Positions 1-6,403 of a DNA stretch of 9,090 nucleotides are shown in pieces. The notes under the pieces were generated by a model, which did no database searches, was not told the DNA's origin, and worked only from the letters and a program-made list of their open reading frames with translations. How positions within the stretch are numbered: the first letter of the stretch is position 1; every line of letters starts with the position of its first letter. Source of the DNA: Thermoleophilia bacterium (GTDB lineage Bacteria; Actinomycetota; Thermoleophilia; Miltoncostaeales; Miltoncostaeaceae); assembly GCA_016463385.1 (NCBI GenBank), contig JAEMRL010000076.1:1-9090 (forward strand), given 5' to 3'. The position numbers and the translations under genes are program-made.

Positions 1-441
1 TACGGAATGGTCGTCGACACCAGCGACGTCTACTTCCACCACGAGGCCGGCGACATGCTGCTCGCCGGATTCTCGCCTCCCGGTGACCCGTCCTCCTATC
101 GCTTCGACTACGAGGGGCCCGCGTTCTTCGAGCGCGAGATCTGGCCGCGCCTGGCGGCCCGGGCGAGCGGGTTCGACCGCGCCGACCACGTCCGCGGGTG
201 GACCGGCCTCTACGAGCTCTCGCCCGACAACTCCGCGCTGATCGGCGCCGTCGGGGGGCTGGAGGGCGCGTTCGAGATCCACTCGTTCTCGGGACGCGGC
301 GTGATGCAGTCGTACGCCGCCGGGCTGGCGCTCGCCGAGATCATCGCCATCGGGGCGCCGCGCACCCACCCCTCGGCCGCCGCGCTGTCGGGCGGCCGGT
401 TCGCGTCCGGGGCGCTGCAGCCGGAGGAGCTCCACATCTGA
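1..441 (+). CDS. FAD-dependent oxidoreductase (DAO family), C-terminal part
   Basis: The frame is open from base 1 and ends at TGA 439-441, so about 146 C-terminal residues are present and the N-terminal dinucleotide-binding region lies outside the window. An early segment (VDTSDVYFHHEAGDMLLAG) matches the substrate-domain strands of DAO-fold enzymes such as FOXRED1, sarcosine oxidase and glycine oxidase. Further on, RGWTGLYELSPDNSALIG and then FSGRGVMQSYAAGLALAEII match the family's conserved C-terminal block, in which a GxSGxGV stretch closes over the FAD. Members oxidise amines, N-methyl amino acids or D-amino acids in the cytosol. The substrate cannot be told from this fragment. Methionines inside the fragment should not be taken as starts, because homology begins upstream of the first one. 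The gene ends just before a strong hairpin and faces the MFS gene. Confidence 0.85.
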   Translation, partial: YGMVVDTSDVYFHHEAGDMLLAGFSPPGDPSSYRFDYEGPAFFEREIWPRLAARASGFDRADHVRGWTGLYELSPDNSALIGAVGGLEGAFEIHSFSGRGVMQSYAAGLALAEIIAIGAPRTHPSAAALSGGRFASGALQPEELHI

Positions 442-444
442 CAC

Positions 445-485
445 CCCGCCCCGGGCCCGGGCCAAGGGCCCGGGCCCGGGGCGGG
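445..485. terminator. Bidirectional hairpin terminator between convergent genes
   Basis: A perfect 19-bp inverted repeat made only of G and C has arms at 445-463 and 467-485 around a 3-nt AAG loop. It starts 3 bases after the oxidoreductase stop and ends 5 bases before the MFS stop codon on the other strand, so it can serve both transcripts. There is no T tract on either side. Such U-less hairpins are commonly proposed as terminators in actinobacteria. Confidence 0.8.
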
Positions 486-490
486 CGCGG

Positions 491-1942
491 TCAATTCGCC
501 TCGGCCGGGAGCGACTCGGCCGCCTCGTGGCCGAGGTCCTCGCGATCGAGGAAGAGCAGCGTCGCGATCAACCCGATGACGGCCATCCCGGCGCCGACGG
601 CGAAGGCGTACTGGAAGCCCTCGGTGAGCGCCCCCGGGATCGCCGACTCGGCGCCGCCCGCGTCGGTGACGACGGACGCGGTGCGGGAGGTGGCGATCGT
701 CGAGAGGATCGCGATCCCGAGCGCGCCCCCGATCTGCTGGGAGGTGTTGATCAGCCCCGAGGCCACGCCGGCCTCGTGCGGCCGCACGCCCTGGAGGGCG
801 GCGATCGACACGGGGACGAAGGCGAAGCCGAGGCCGACGCCCGCGAGCAGGAAGCCCGGGACCAGGTCGATCAGGTACGACCCGCCGACCTCGATCTGCG
901 TGAAGTAGAGGAGGCCCGCCGTCAGCAGCGCCATCCCGATCGCCAGGATCATCTTGGTCCCGAAGCGGGTGACCAGGGCCTGCGAGGCACCGGCCGCGAG
1001 GATGATGACGACCGCGACGAGCAGGTAGGCGAAGCCCGACTTCAGCGCCGAGTACCCGAGCACCTGCTGCATGTAGAGCGACAGGAAGAAGAACATCGCG
1101 AACACCGCCGCGCCGAGCAGCAGCCCGACGATGTTGGCGCCCGTGAGGCTGCGCAGGCGGAAGATGCCGAGCGGCAGCAGCGGGGCCGCCGCGCGGAACT
1201 CGATCACGACGAACGCGACGATCAGGGCGATCGACGCCGCGAACAGGGCGATCGTCTCGCCCGACAGCCAGCCGGCGCTGTCGGTGTTGACGAGCGCGTA
1301 GACCAGCAGCGCCAGACCGGCCGTGACCGACACGGCCCCGGCGACGTCGAAGTTCCGGGTCGCGCCCTCGGCGCGGCTCTCGTCGATGTAGCGCGGGATC
1401 AGGGCGATGACCGCGAGCCCGATCGGCACGTTGACGAAGAAGATCCACTCCCACCCGAGGCTGTCGGTGAGGATGCCGCCGGCGAGCACGCCTGCGGCGC
1501 CCCCGATGCCCGCGATGGCGCCCCAGATGCCGAGCGCCTTGTTGCGCTCGGCGCCCTCCTCGAAGGTCGTCACCAGGATCGACAGGGCCGCCGGCGAGAT
1601 GATCGCGGCGCCGATTCCCTGCACGGCGCGGGCGATGATCAGGACGGTGTCCGTCTGGGCGAAGCCGCAGGCGAGCGAGGCCAGCGAGAAGACCACCAGG
1701 CCGGCCATGAAGACCCGGCGGCGGCCCAGCAGGTCGGCCATCCTGCCGCCCAGCAGGAGCAGGCCGCCGAAGGTGAGCGTGTAGGCGCTCACCACCCACT
1801 GCAGGTTCTCCTGTGAGAAGTCGAGGGCCGTCTGGATCGACGGCAGCGCGACGTTGACGATGGCGACGTCGAGCACCACCAGGAACTGGGTCGCGCACAG
1901 CAGGACCAGTGCGATCCACTTGCGCGAGTCGGTCGAGCTCAC
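491..1942 (-). CDS. MFS multidrug efflux transporter, DHA2 (EmrB/QacA) family, 14 TM
   Basis: This is an inner-membrane proton/drug antiporter of about 483 residues, the usual length for 14-helix DHA2 exporters. Visible motifs are the helix-1 signature VLDVAIVNVALPSI (Asp about 25), motif A GGRMADLLGRRR (about 65-76), motif B RAVQGIGAA (from Arg 105), and a glycine-rich motif C region in helix 5 (about 141-156) followed by GWEWIFFVNVPIG. The chosen GTG start (1940-1942) has GAGGAG at 1949-1954 with a 6-nt spacer. A GTG at 1964-1966 in the same frame would add 8 residues, but its AGAAGG lies only 3 nt away. The gene is divergent from a TetR regulator, with operator-like dyads between them, which points to drug-inducible efflux. 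The exported compound cannot be inferred. Confidence 0.93.
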   Translation of the reverse strand: MSSTDSRKWIALVLLCATQFLVVLDVAIVNVALPSIQTALDFSQENLQWVVSAYTLTFGGLLLLGGRMADLLGRRRVFMAGLVVFSLASLACGFAQTDTVLIIARAVQGIGAAIISPAALSILVTTFEEGAERNKALGIWGAIAGIGGAAGVLAGGILTDSLGWEWIFFVNVPIGLAVIALIPRYIDESRAEGATRNFDVAGAVSVTAGLALLVYALVNTDSAGWLSGETIALFAASIALIVAFVVIEFRAAAPLLPLGIFRLRSLTGANIVGLLLGAAVFAMFFFLSLYMQQVLGYSALKSGFAYLLVAVVIILAAGASQALVTRFGTKMILAIGMALLTAGLLYFTQIEVGGSYLIDLVPGFLLAGVGLGFAFVPVSIAALQGVRPHEAGVASGLINTSQQIGGALGIAILSTIATSRTASVVTDAGGAESAIPGALTEGFQYAFAVGAGMAVIGLIATLLFLDREDLGHEAAESLPAEAN

Positions 1943-1974
1943 CCGGTACTCCTCATCGTCGGACACAGGCCTTC

Positions 1975-1992
1975 TGCTACGGTTCCGTAGCG
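1975..1992. promoter_or_regulatory. Putative TetR operator O1
   Basis: An 18-bp dyad with 8-base half-sites at 1975-1982 (TGCTACGG) and 1985-1992 (CCGTAGCG) around a 2-nt centre; 7 of 8 positions are complementary. It lies just downstream of the predicted MFS transcription start and covers the position expected for the tetR -35 region. Binding there could block both genes. It shares the CCGTAGCG half-site and the half-site spacing with O2. Confidence 0.65.
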
Positions 1993-2001
1993 AACGCGCG
2001 G

Positions 2002-2007
2002 TACGAT
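2002..2007 (+). promoter_or_regulatory. Putative -10 box of the TetR gene
   Basis: TACGAT on the plus strand fits TANNNT and overlaps the opposite-strand -10 of the MFS promoter by five bases. No good -35 is seen 16-18 bases upstream, where O1 lies. If used, the predicted start is near 2014, which would leave the GGAGGA at 2038-2043 in the leader. Overlapping -10 boxes would make the two promoters compete. Confidence 0.4.
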
Positions 2008-2031
2008 ACGCCGCCGTAGCGAAGTGCGCAA
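2003..2031 (-). promoter_or_regulatory. Putative promoter of the MFS gene
   Basis: On the minus strand, TTGCGC (2031-2026) and TATCGT (2008-2003) are separated by 17 nt. The predicted start is near 1996, giving a leader of about 50 nt to the GTG at 1942. O2 covers the spacer and the upstream part of the -10, and O1 follows the start site. The boxes are partial consensus matches, so the call rests mainly on spacing and context. Confidence 0.5.
2004..2021. promoter_or_regulatory. Putative TetR operator O2
   Basis: An 18-bp dyad with half-sites at 2004-2011 (CGATACGC) and 2014-2021 (CCGTAGCG), again separated by 2 nt; 6 of 8 positions are complementary. The right half-site is identical to that of O1, and the exact 10-mer CCGTAGCGAA recurs at 1985-1994 and 2014-2023. 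The O1 and O2 centres are 29 bp apart. O2 sits between the -35 and -10 boxes predicted for the MFS promoter, a standard repressor position. Confidence 0.62.
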
Positions 2032-2037
2032 GGGACC

Positions 2038-2043
2038 GGAGGA
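2038..2043 (+). promoter_or_regulatory. Shine-Dalgarno sequence without a canonical start nearby
   Basis: GGAGGA is the only strong ribosome binding site before the TetR gene. The in-frame codon 3 nt downstream is ATC (2047-2049), not ATG, GTG or TTG. The only canonical in-frame start after the TAG at 2017 is GTG 2074, 30 nt away and without its own Shine-Dalgarno. Confidence 0.55.
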
Positions 2044-2073
2044 CACATCCACGACACGCGTGCCGACCCGCGG

Positions 2074-2631
2074 GTGATCCGCTCCAAGGCCTCGATCATC
2101 GAGGCCTGCGCGGCGCTGATCGCCGAGGAGGGGTTCTCCGGCGTGAGCATCGAGGCGGTGGCCGCCCGCTCCGGGGCGGCCAAGACCACGATCTACCGCC
2201 ACTGGCCGAGCCGGGAGGCCCTACTGGCCGAGGCCTTCGGCGTGTGCGCGGACGCCGCGCTCCCCTCCCCCGACACGGGCTCGCTCCGCGAGGATCTGCG
2301 CGTCGTACTGGGCGGGCTGACCCTCAAGCTCAACGACGCCGGCTGGTGCTCGGCGATCGGCTCGCTCGCCGACGCCGCCGGCCGCGACGTCACGCTCGAG
2401 CGGTTGCACCAGACCACACTGAGCACCGGCCGCCGGCCGCTCACCGGCATCCTCGAGCGCGCGGTCGAGCGCGGCGACCTGCCGCCCGGCCTCGACATCG
2501 AGGATGCGGTCGCCCTGATCGTGGGGCCCCTCTTCTACCGGGCCATGATCGCCCGTCAGCCGGTCGCTGAGGCCTTCGTGGCGCGCGCGGTGGACGCGGC
2601 CCTCGCGGAGCTGGGCCGCGCCCGGACCTGA
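2074..2631 (+). CDS. TetR/AcrR-family transcriptional repressor
   Basis: The protein is about 185 residues, within the TetR range. Residues 1-55 form the DNA-binding domain: an amphipathic helix 1 (IIEACAALIAEEG), then SGVSIEAVAARSGAAKTTIYRHWPSREALL, the typical helix-turn-helix with AKTTIYRHW as recognition helix. The rest is a helical ligand-binding domain; GPLFYRAMI near residue 152 resembles the TetR_C_16-type C-terminus. It probably represses itself and the divergent MFS exporter through O1 and O2 and is released by an exported compound. The start is uncertain. GTG 2074 is the only canonical in-frame start, but the frame upstream reads HDTRADPRV, a common N-terminal run in this family, and an SD lies just before ATC 2047. 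The true start may be 2047, either as a rare AUC start or as a base change from ATG. Confidence 0.92.
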   Translation: MIRSKASIIEACAALIAEEGFSGVSIEAVAARSGAAKTTIYRHWPSREALLAEAFGVCADAALPSPDTGSLREDLRVVLGGLTLKLNDAGWCSAIGSLADAAGRDVTLERLHQTTLSTGRRPLTGILERAVERGDLPPGLDIEDAVALIVGPLFYRAMIARQPVAEAFVARAVDAALAELGRART

Positions 2632-2632
2632 A

Positions 2633-2660
2633 GGGGCCGGGCCCGCACGGCCCCGGCCCC
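2633..2660. terminator. Hairpin terminator between TetR and hydrolase genes
   Basis: GGGGCCGGGCC (2633-2643) pairs with GGCCCCGGCCCC (2649-2660) across a 5-nt loop with one bulged C. It starts directly after the TetR stop codon and lies 14 bases from the stop of the convergent hydrolase gene, so it can end both transcripts. It has no T tract and matches the style of the hairpin at 445-485. Confidence 0.7.
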
Positions 2661-2674
2661 CGTCACGGGTCGCG

Positions 2675-3403
2675 CTAGGAGCTGAGGCGCACGCCGGGCA
2701 CGGTGTCGGGGATGTCCACCCCGCCGCCGACCAGCTCGCGGAGCTTCGCCGGGCTGCCCGCGAGGGCGGGGAAGGTCCCGTAATGCCCGCAGAGCACCTG
2801 GGTCGCCCCGAGGAGCCGCACCGCGTGCGCCGCCTGCCGGGGGCCCATCGTGTAGAAGTCGCCGACCGGCAGGACGCTCACGTGGGGTGAGTAGATCTCG
2901 GCGATCAGGGCCATGTCGCCGAAGACGTCCGTGTCGCCGGCCTGATAGACGACCAGCCCGTCGGGGAACTCGAGGATGAAGCCGGCGGGTGGTCCGCCGT
3001 AGACCATCGAGCCGTCATCGTCGGTGATGCCGCCCGAGTGGACCGCCTGGACCATCGTCGCCGTGACGCCGGCCACCTCGACCGCGCCGCCGATGTTGAA
3101 GCCCGTGACCTCGGCGCCCTTGCCCCCGAGGTAGGCCGCGACCTCGAACATCGCGAAGGTGGGCGGAGCGCCGTTCGCGCTGATGGCGGCGACGGCCTCG
3201 GTGCCGCCCTGGCCGATGTGATCGAAGTGACCGTGCGTGATCAGGATGCCGTCGGCCTTGACGGCGGCCGGGTCCTTGAACTCGTCCGGCGTCGAGGGGT
3301 TCCCCTCCAGCCAGCAGTCGATGAGCAGGCGCCTGCCCTCGGAGGTCTCCCAGAGCCAGGTTCCATGGCCGAGCCAGGTGACGGCGTTGCCCTTGAGATC
3401 CAT
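2675..3403 (-). CDS. Metal-dependent hydrolase, metallo-beta-lactamase fold (UPF0173-like)
   Basis: The protein has 242 residues, near the usual size of UPF0173/YtkL-type hydrolases. The metal-binding signature is complete: THGHFDH with His 57, His 59, Asp 61 and His 62, then His 122 (AVHSGG), Asp 157 (QAGDTD) and His 207 (CGHYGTFPAL). The N-terminus VTWLGHGTWLWET is the first strand and loop of this family. It is cytosolic, with no signal peptide, and probably binds two metal ions. Relatives include L-ascorbate-6-phosphate lactonase-like enzymes, but the physiological substrate of UPF0173 proteins is unsettled. ATG at 3401-3403 is preferred: AAGGGGG at 3408-3414 lies 4 nt upstream. The GTG immediately before it (3404-3406) would add one residue. 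The c-di-GMP gene lies 158 bases upstream on the same strand, but a hairpin-rich spacer suggests a separate transcript. Confidence 0.9.
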   Translation of the reverse strand: MDLKGNAVTWLGHGTWLWETSEGRRLLIDCWLEGNPSTPDEFKDPAAVKADGILITHGHFDHIGQGGTEAVAAISANGAPPTFAMFEVAAYLGGKGAEVTGFNIGGAVEVAGVTATMVQAVHSGGITDDDGSMVYGGPPAGFILEFPDGLVVYQAGDTDVFGDMALIAEIYSPHVSVLPVGDFYTMGPRQAAHAVRLLGATQVLCGHYGTFPALAGSPAKLRELVGGGVDIPDTVPGVRLSS

Positions 3404-3429
3404 CACTCCCCCTTGTCGCTGTTGGCGCG

Positions 3430-3435
3430 AACCTA
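3430..3435 (-). promoter_or_regulatory. Possible -10 box for the hydrolase gene
   Basis: TAGGTT on the minus strand fits TANNNT and would place the transcript start near 3423, leaving a leader of about 20 nt that contains AAGGGGG. The best -35 match, TGAGGC (3460-3455), is poor and 19 nt away. Confidence 0.3.
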
Positions 3436-3518
3436 CCCCAGTGCCACCGGGCCGGCCTCACGGGGGTGGGCCGCGGCGCGCCCTCACCGTCACGTCGCGG
3501 ACAGGACCCCCGAGAGAC

Positions 3519-3551
3519 CGGGAATCGTCCCGATCGGGCGGCCCGGGCCGC
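3519..3551 (-). terminator. Palindrome-rich spacer after the c-di-GMP gene
   Basis: Three overlapping self-complementary elements follow the stop of the 915-aa gene: the perfect 14-bp palindrome GCGGCCCGGGCCGC (3538-3551), CCCGATCGGG (3529-3538), and a stem CGGGA/TCCCG around a 4-nt loop (3519-3532). They could form alternative hairpins that end the upstream transcript. There is no T tract, and the longest palindrome has no natural loop, so the call is tentative. Confidence 0.35.
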
Positions 3552-3561
3552 GCCGCGCCCG

Positions 3562-6309
3562 TCAGCGCTCGGCGGTCAGGTCCCCGTCGGTGATGACGCG
3601 CTCCAGCGCCTCGACCGCCGCCGGCCAGAACTGGGCCCCCGAGCACCGGCGGCACTCGGCCAGCGCGTCCTCGCGCGACAGGGGGACGCCGTACGGCCTC
3701 TCGGAGGTCATGACGTCCCAGGCGTCGGCGAGCGTCAGGATGCGGGCGCCCTCCGGGATGTTCTCGCCCCCGAGACGATCCGGGTAACCCTGCCCGTCCC
3801 ATCGCTCGTGGTGGCCGCGCACCCAGGCGACCTGGGCGCCCGAGAGCACGTCGGCGACGATCTCGGCGCCGAGCGCCGCGTGGGCGGTCACGCGGCGGAA
3901 CTCGTCGGGGGTCAGCCGGTCGGGCTTGAAGAGGATCGCGTCCGGGACGGCGATCTTGCCGACGTCGTGCACGAGGCCGGCGTCGCGGAGCGCCGAGGCG
4001 TCCTCCGCCGACCAGCCGAGCGCACCCGCGAGCACCTTGGCCACCTCGGCCACCCTCTCGGAGTGCTGCCGCGTGGAGGGGTCCTTGGCGTCCACGGCGC
4101 GGGCGAGGACGCGGATGCTCTGGAGCGCCTGGAGCCGGGTGAGGCGCTCCGCGTGCTCGGCATCGGAGAGCACCTCGACGACCTCGGGCGAGTAGAGGAA
4201 CGCGACGTCGCGGCCGTGCTGCTTGGCCCAGTAGAGGGCGCCGTCGGCCAGGCGGAACAGCTCGCTCTGCTGGGGTGCCTGGTCGAGATCGCAGACGCCC
4301 GCGGAGATCGTCAGGTGGCCGACGCCCGGGAAGGGCTCGGCGGCGATCGCCTCGCGGGCGCGGTCGGCGGCCCGCCAGGCCTCCATGCCGCCGGTCTCGG
4401 GCATCAGCCAGGCGAACTCGTCGCCGCCGACGCGCGCGATCAGGTCACCCGCGCGCCCGAGGGCGTCGAGGCGGCGGGCGGCCTCCCGGATCACCGCGTC
4501 ACCCATCTGGTGGCCGAGGTCGTCGTTGACCCGCTTGAAGTGGTCGATGTCGAGCAGCACCAGGGAGAAGCGGCGGCCGTGGCGGCTGGCGCGCACGGCC
4601 TCCTGGGCCAGGCGCTCCTGGAAGGTGCGGTGGTTCGCCAGGCCGGTGAGATGGTCTGTCGCCGCCAGCGCGGCCAGGCGCCCGCGGGCCTCCGCGTTGC
4701 TGACGGCGATGCCGACCAGCTCGGCGAAGCGACCGAGGCGCCCCACCGGGTCGGGCAGCGCGCGGTCGTCGGAGATCCCCGACACGCCGATCGCGCCCCA
4801 GAGGCGCTCGCCCGCCCTCACCGGGACGGCCACGGCGATGTCGTGCCCGGCCAGGGCCTCGGAGCCCTCGGTGCGGGCCGGGCGGCCGGTGCGGGCGACC
4901 TGGGCCGCCATGCCGCCCCCGTCGAGCGACTCGCCCGGCGGGAAGGTCGGGGACGAGCCGGCGGTCGACCACGTCCCCACCGCCGACACCGAGCGGTTGT
5001 CCTCGAACCGGACGAGGCCGCCGCTGGTGGCGCCGATCAGGCGCACGGCCTCCTCGCAGACCAGGTCGAACACCGACTGGGGGTCGGCCACGAGGGCGAC
5101 CGCGGTCGCCACCCGCCGCAGGGCGCCCTGCTCGAAGGCCAGCCTCCGGTTCTCGGCCTCGCGGCCGCGCAGCTCCTGCTCGGCGGCGTGGCGGGCGGTG
5201 ATGTCGAGCACCACGGCGGCGATGACGGGCGGGGTCTCCGACCCGACGAGCTGCATGCGCACCTCGACCGGATAGGTCGAGCCGTCGCGGCGCCGGTGGA
5301 CGGTCTCGAACTGCACCCGCTCCACGTCGCCGCTGCGGAGCGGCTCGACGATGGCCTCGAAGGCGTCCGCGTCGAGCTCGGGCAGCAGGTCCAGGGGGGT
5401 CATCGCGTGCAGCTCGTCCATCGTGTAGCCGGTGTTGCTCACCGCGCTGCGGTTCACCTGCACGAGGCGCAGCGTGCGCGAGTCGAAGACGTGCACCTCG
5501 TCGCGCGACTGCTCCAGGATCCGCCCGAGGCGGTTGACCAGCTCCTGGCCGCGGCGGCGCTCGGCGAAGTCGGAGAAGCTCGCCACCACCGCCGAGGGGT
5601 GACCGTCGTCCCCCGGCACCGGCTCGGCGTTGACGGCGATCCAGCGCACCTCGTCCGCGCCGGTGTGGAGGCCCATCACGACATCGGCCTGCGGCCGCCC
5701 GGTGGCGGCCGCCACGGCGGTCGGGGTGTCGCCGGGCCCGTAGGCGCCCCCGTCCACGCGCACCGGGCGCCAGTGCGACCAGTCGCGGCCGACGATCTCC
5801 CCGGCGGTCAGGCGCAGGATGCGCTCGGCGCTCGGGTTGCAGGAGACGATCGTGCCGTCGGCCGCGTGCACCACGACGCCCTCGCGCAGGGCCTCGACCA
5901 CCGAGCGGTAGCCGTCGTCGCCGAGCGGCAGGCCCTGCGCCGCGGTGGCGCGGCCCACCACGACCACCGACCCCGGCGGCTCGCCGTCGAGGCCGTCTCC
6001 GAGCGACACCCAGCGGACGGTGGCCGGCATGGTGGTGCCGTCGCGCCGCACGAGGACGGCCGGGGCCTCACGCGCGCCGGCGGGAGCGAAGCGCGGGACC
6101 GCGGGGAGCATCCCGTCCACCCACCACGGATGCGGCGGAGTGCGGCCGATGATCTCCTGGCGGGGGTAGCCCAGGATCTCGCAGAAGGCCTCGCTCGCGT
6201 CGACGACCACACCGGCGGCGTCCAGCACCAGGACCCCGTCGGTCACTGCGTCGAACAGCGCGCGGGCGAGGGCTCCCGCCGGCAGATCCGTCAAGCGTCG
6301 CGGCGACAT
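3562..6309 (-). CDS. PAS-PAS-PAS-GAF-GGDEF-HD-GYP cyclic-di-GMP signalling protein
   Basis: A 915-residue soluble protein with no signal peptide or membrane helix. Three PAS domains lie at about 14-120, 132-250 and 260-375, followed by a short helical linker and a GAF domain (about 398-540). The GGDEF domain (about 544-706) has an intact active site: DIDHFKRVND with Asp 587, then GGDEF at 628-632. An inhibitory I-site RAGD (619-622) lies exactly five residues before it. The HD-GYP domain (about 722-910) has HSERVAEVA (His 749), HDVGKIAVPD (His 781, Asp 782, Lys 785), His 810 and HHERWDGQGYP (833-843), all intact. GGDEF domains make c-di-GMP from GTP, and HD-GYP domains hydrolyse it. The PAS and GAF domains presumably sense a signal that sets the balance. 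ATG 6309 lacks a Shine-Dalgarno and has a -10 box 7 nt upstream, suggesting a leaderless mRNA. Confidence 0.95.
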   Translation of the reverse strand: MSPRRLTDLPAGALARALFDAVTDGVLVLDAAGVVVDASEAFCEILGYPRQEIIGRTPPHPWWVDGMLPAVPRFAPAGAREAPAVLVRRDGTTMPATVRWVSLGDGLDGEPPGSVVVVGRATAAQGLPLGDDGYRSVVEALREGVVVHAADGTIVSCNPSAERILRLTAGEIVGRDWSHWRPVRVDGGAYGPGDTPTAVAAATGRPQADVVMGLHTGADEVRWIAVNAEPVPGDDGHPSAVVASFSDFAERRRGQELVNRLGRILEQSRDEVHVFDSRTLRLVQVNRSAVSNTGYTMDELHAMTPLDLLPELDADAFEAIVEPLRSGDVERVQFETVHRRRDGSTYPVEVRMQLVGSETPPVIAAVVLDITARHAAEQELRGREAENRRLAFEQGALRRVATAVALVADPQSVFDLVCEEAVRLIGATSGGLVRFEDNRSVSAVGTWSTAGSSPTFPPGESLDGGGMAAQVARTGRPARTEGSEALAGHDIAVAVPVRAGERLWGAIGVSGISDDRALPDPVGRLGRFAELVGIAVSNAEARGRLAALAATDHLTGLANHRTFQERLAQEAVRASRHGRRFSLVLLDIDHFKRVNDDLGHQMGDAVIREAARRLDALGRAGDLIARVGGDEFAWLMPETGGMEAWRAADRAREAIAAEPFPGVGHLTISAGVCDLDQAPQQSELFRLADGALYWAKQHGRDVAFLYSPEVVEVLSDAEHAERLTRLQALQSIRVLARAVDAKDPSTRQHSERVAEVAKVLAGALGWSAEDASALRDAGLVHDVGKIAVPDAILFKPDRLTPDEFRRVTAHAALGAEIVADVLSGAQVAWVRGHHERWDGQGYPDRLGGENIPEGARILTLADAWDVMTSERPYGVPLSREDALAECRRCSGAQFWPAAVEALERVITDGDLTAER

Positions 6310-6316
6310 TCCCGCA

Positions 6317-6345
6317 AGATTAGGGCCGCGGTCGGATTACGCCAA
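6317..6345 (-). promoter_or_regulatory. Putative leaderless promoter of the c-di-GMP gene
   Basis: TTGGCG (6345-6340) and TAATCT (6322-6317) are separated by 17 nt, and exactly 7 nt separate the -10 from the A of ATG 6309. That places the expected transcript start on the start codon. The weak GCGGGA just before ATG is too close to act as a normal ribosome binding site, which supports leaderless translation. Confidence 0.55.
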
Positions 6346-6361
6346 AAGCGCCCCTTTATTG

Positions 6362-6374
6362 TCCGACGATCGGA
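6362..6374. promoter_or_regulatory. Inverted repeat upstream of the c-di-GMP promoter
   Basis: TCCGA (6362-6366) and TCGGA (6370-6374) form a 5-bp dyad around a 3-nt centre, 16 bases upstream of the predicted -35. A further TCGGA (6332-6336) lies between the -35 and -10. This could be a regulator site, or a weak terminator for the small gene ending at 6404. The motif is short and may be chance. Confidence 0.25.
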
Positions 6375-6403
6375 TGAAAAGCATGCTGTCGCGGTTGCGT
6401 GCG

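Noticed and set aside
210..1919. A 569-residue minus-strand open frame overlapping the MFS gene and the oxidoreductase
   Set aside because: Its translation is low-complexity Arg/Gly/Ala and it runs through the strong terminator. The MFS frame carries recognisable motifs.
6380..6387. The palindrome AGCATGCT as an operator
   Set aside because: Eight bases is short for a regulator site and no second copy or context supports it.
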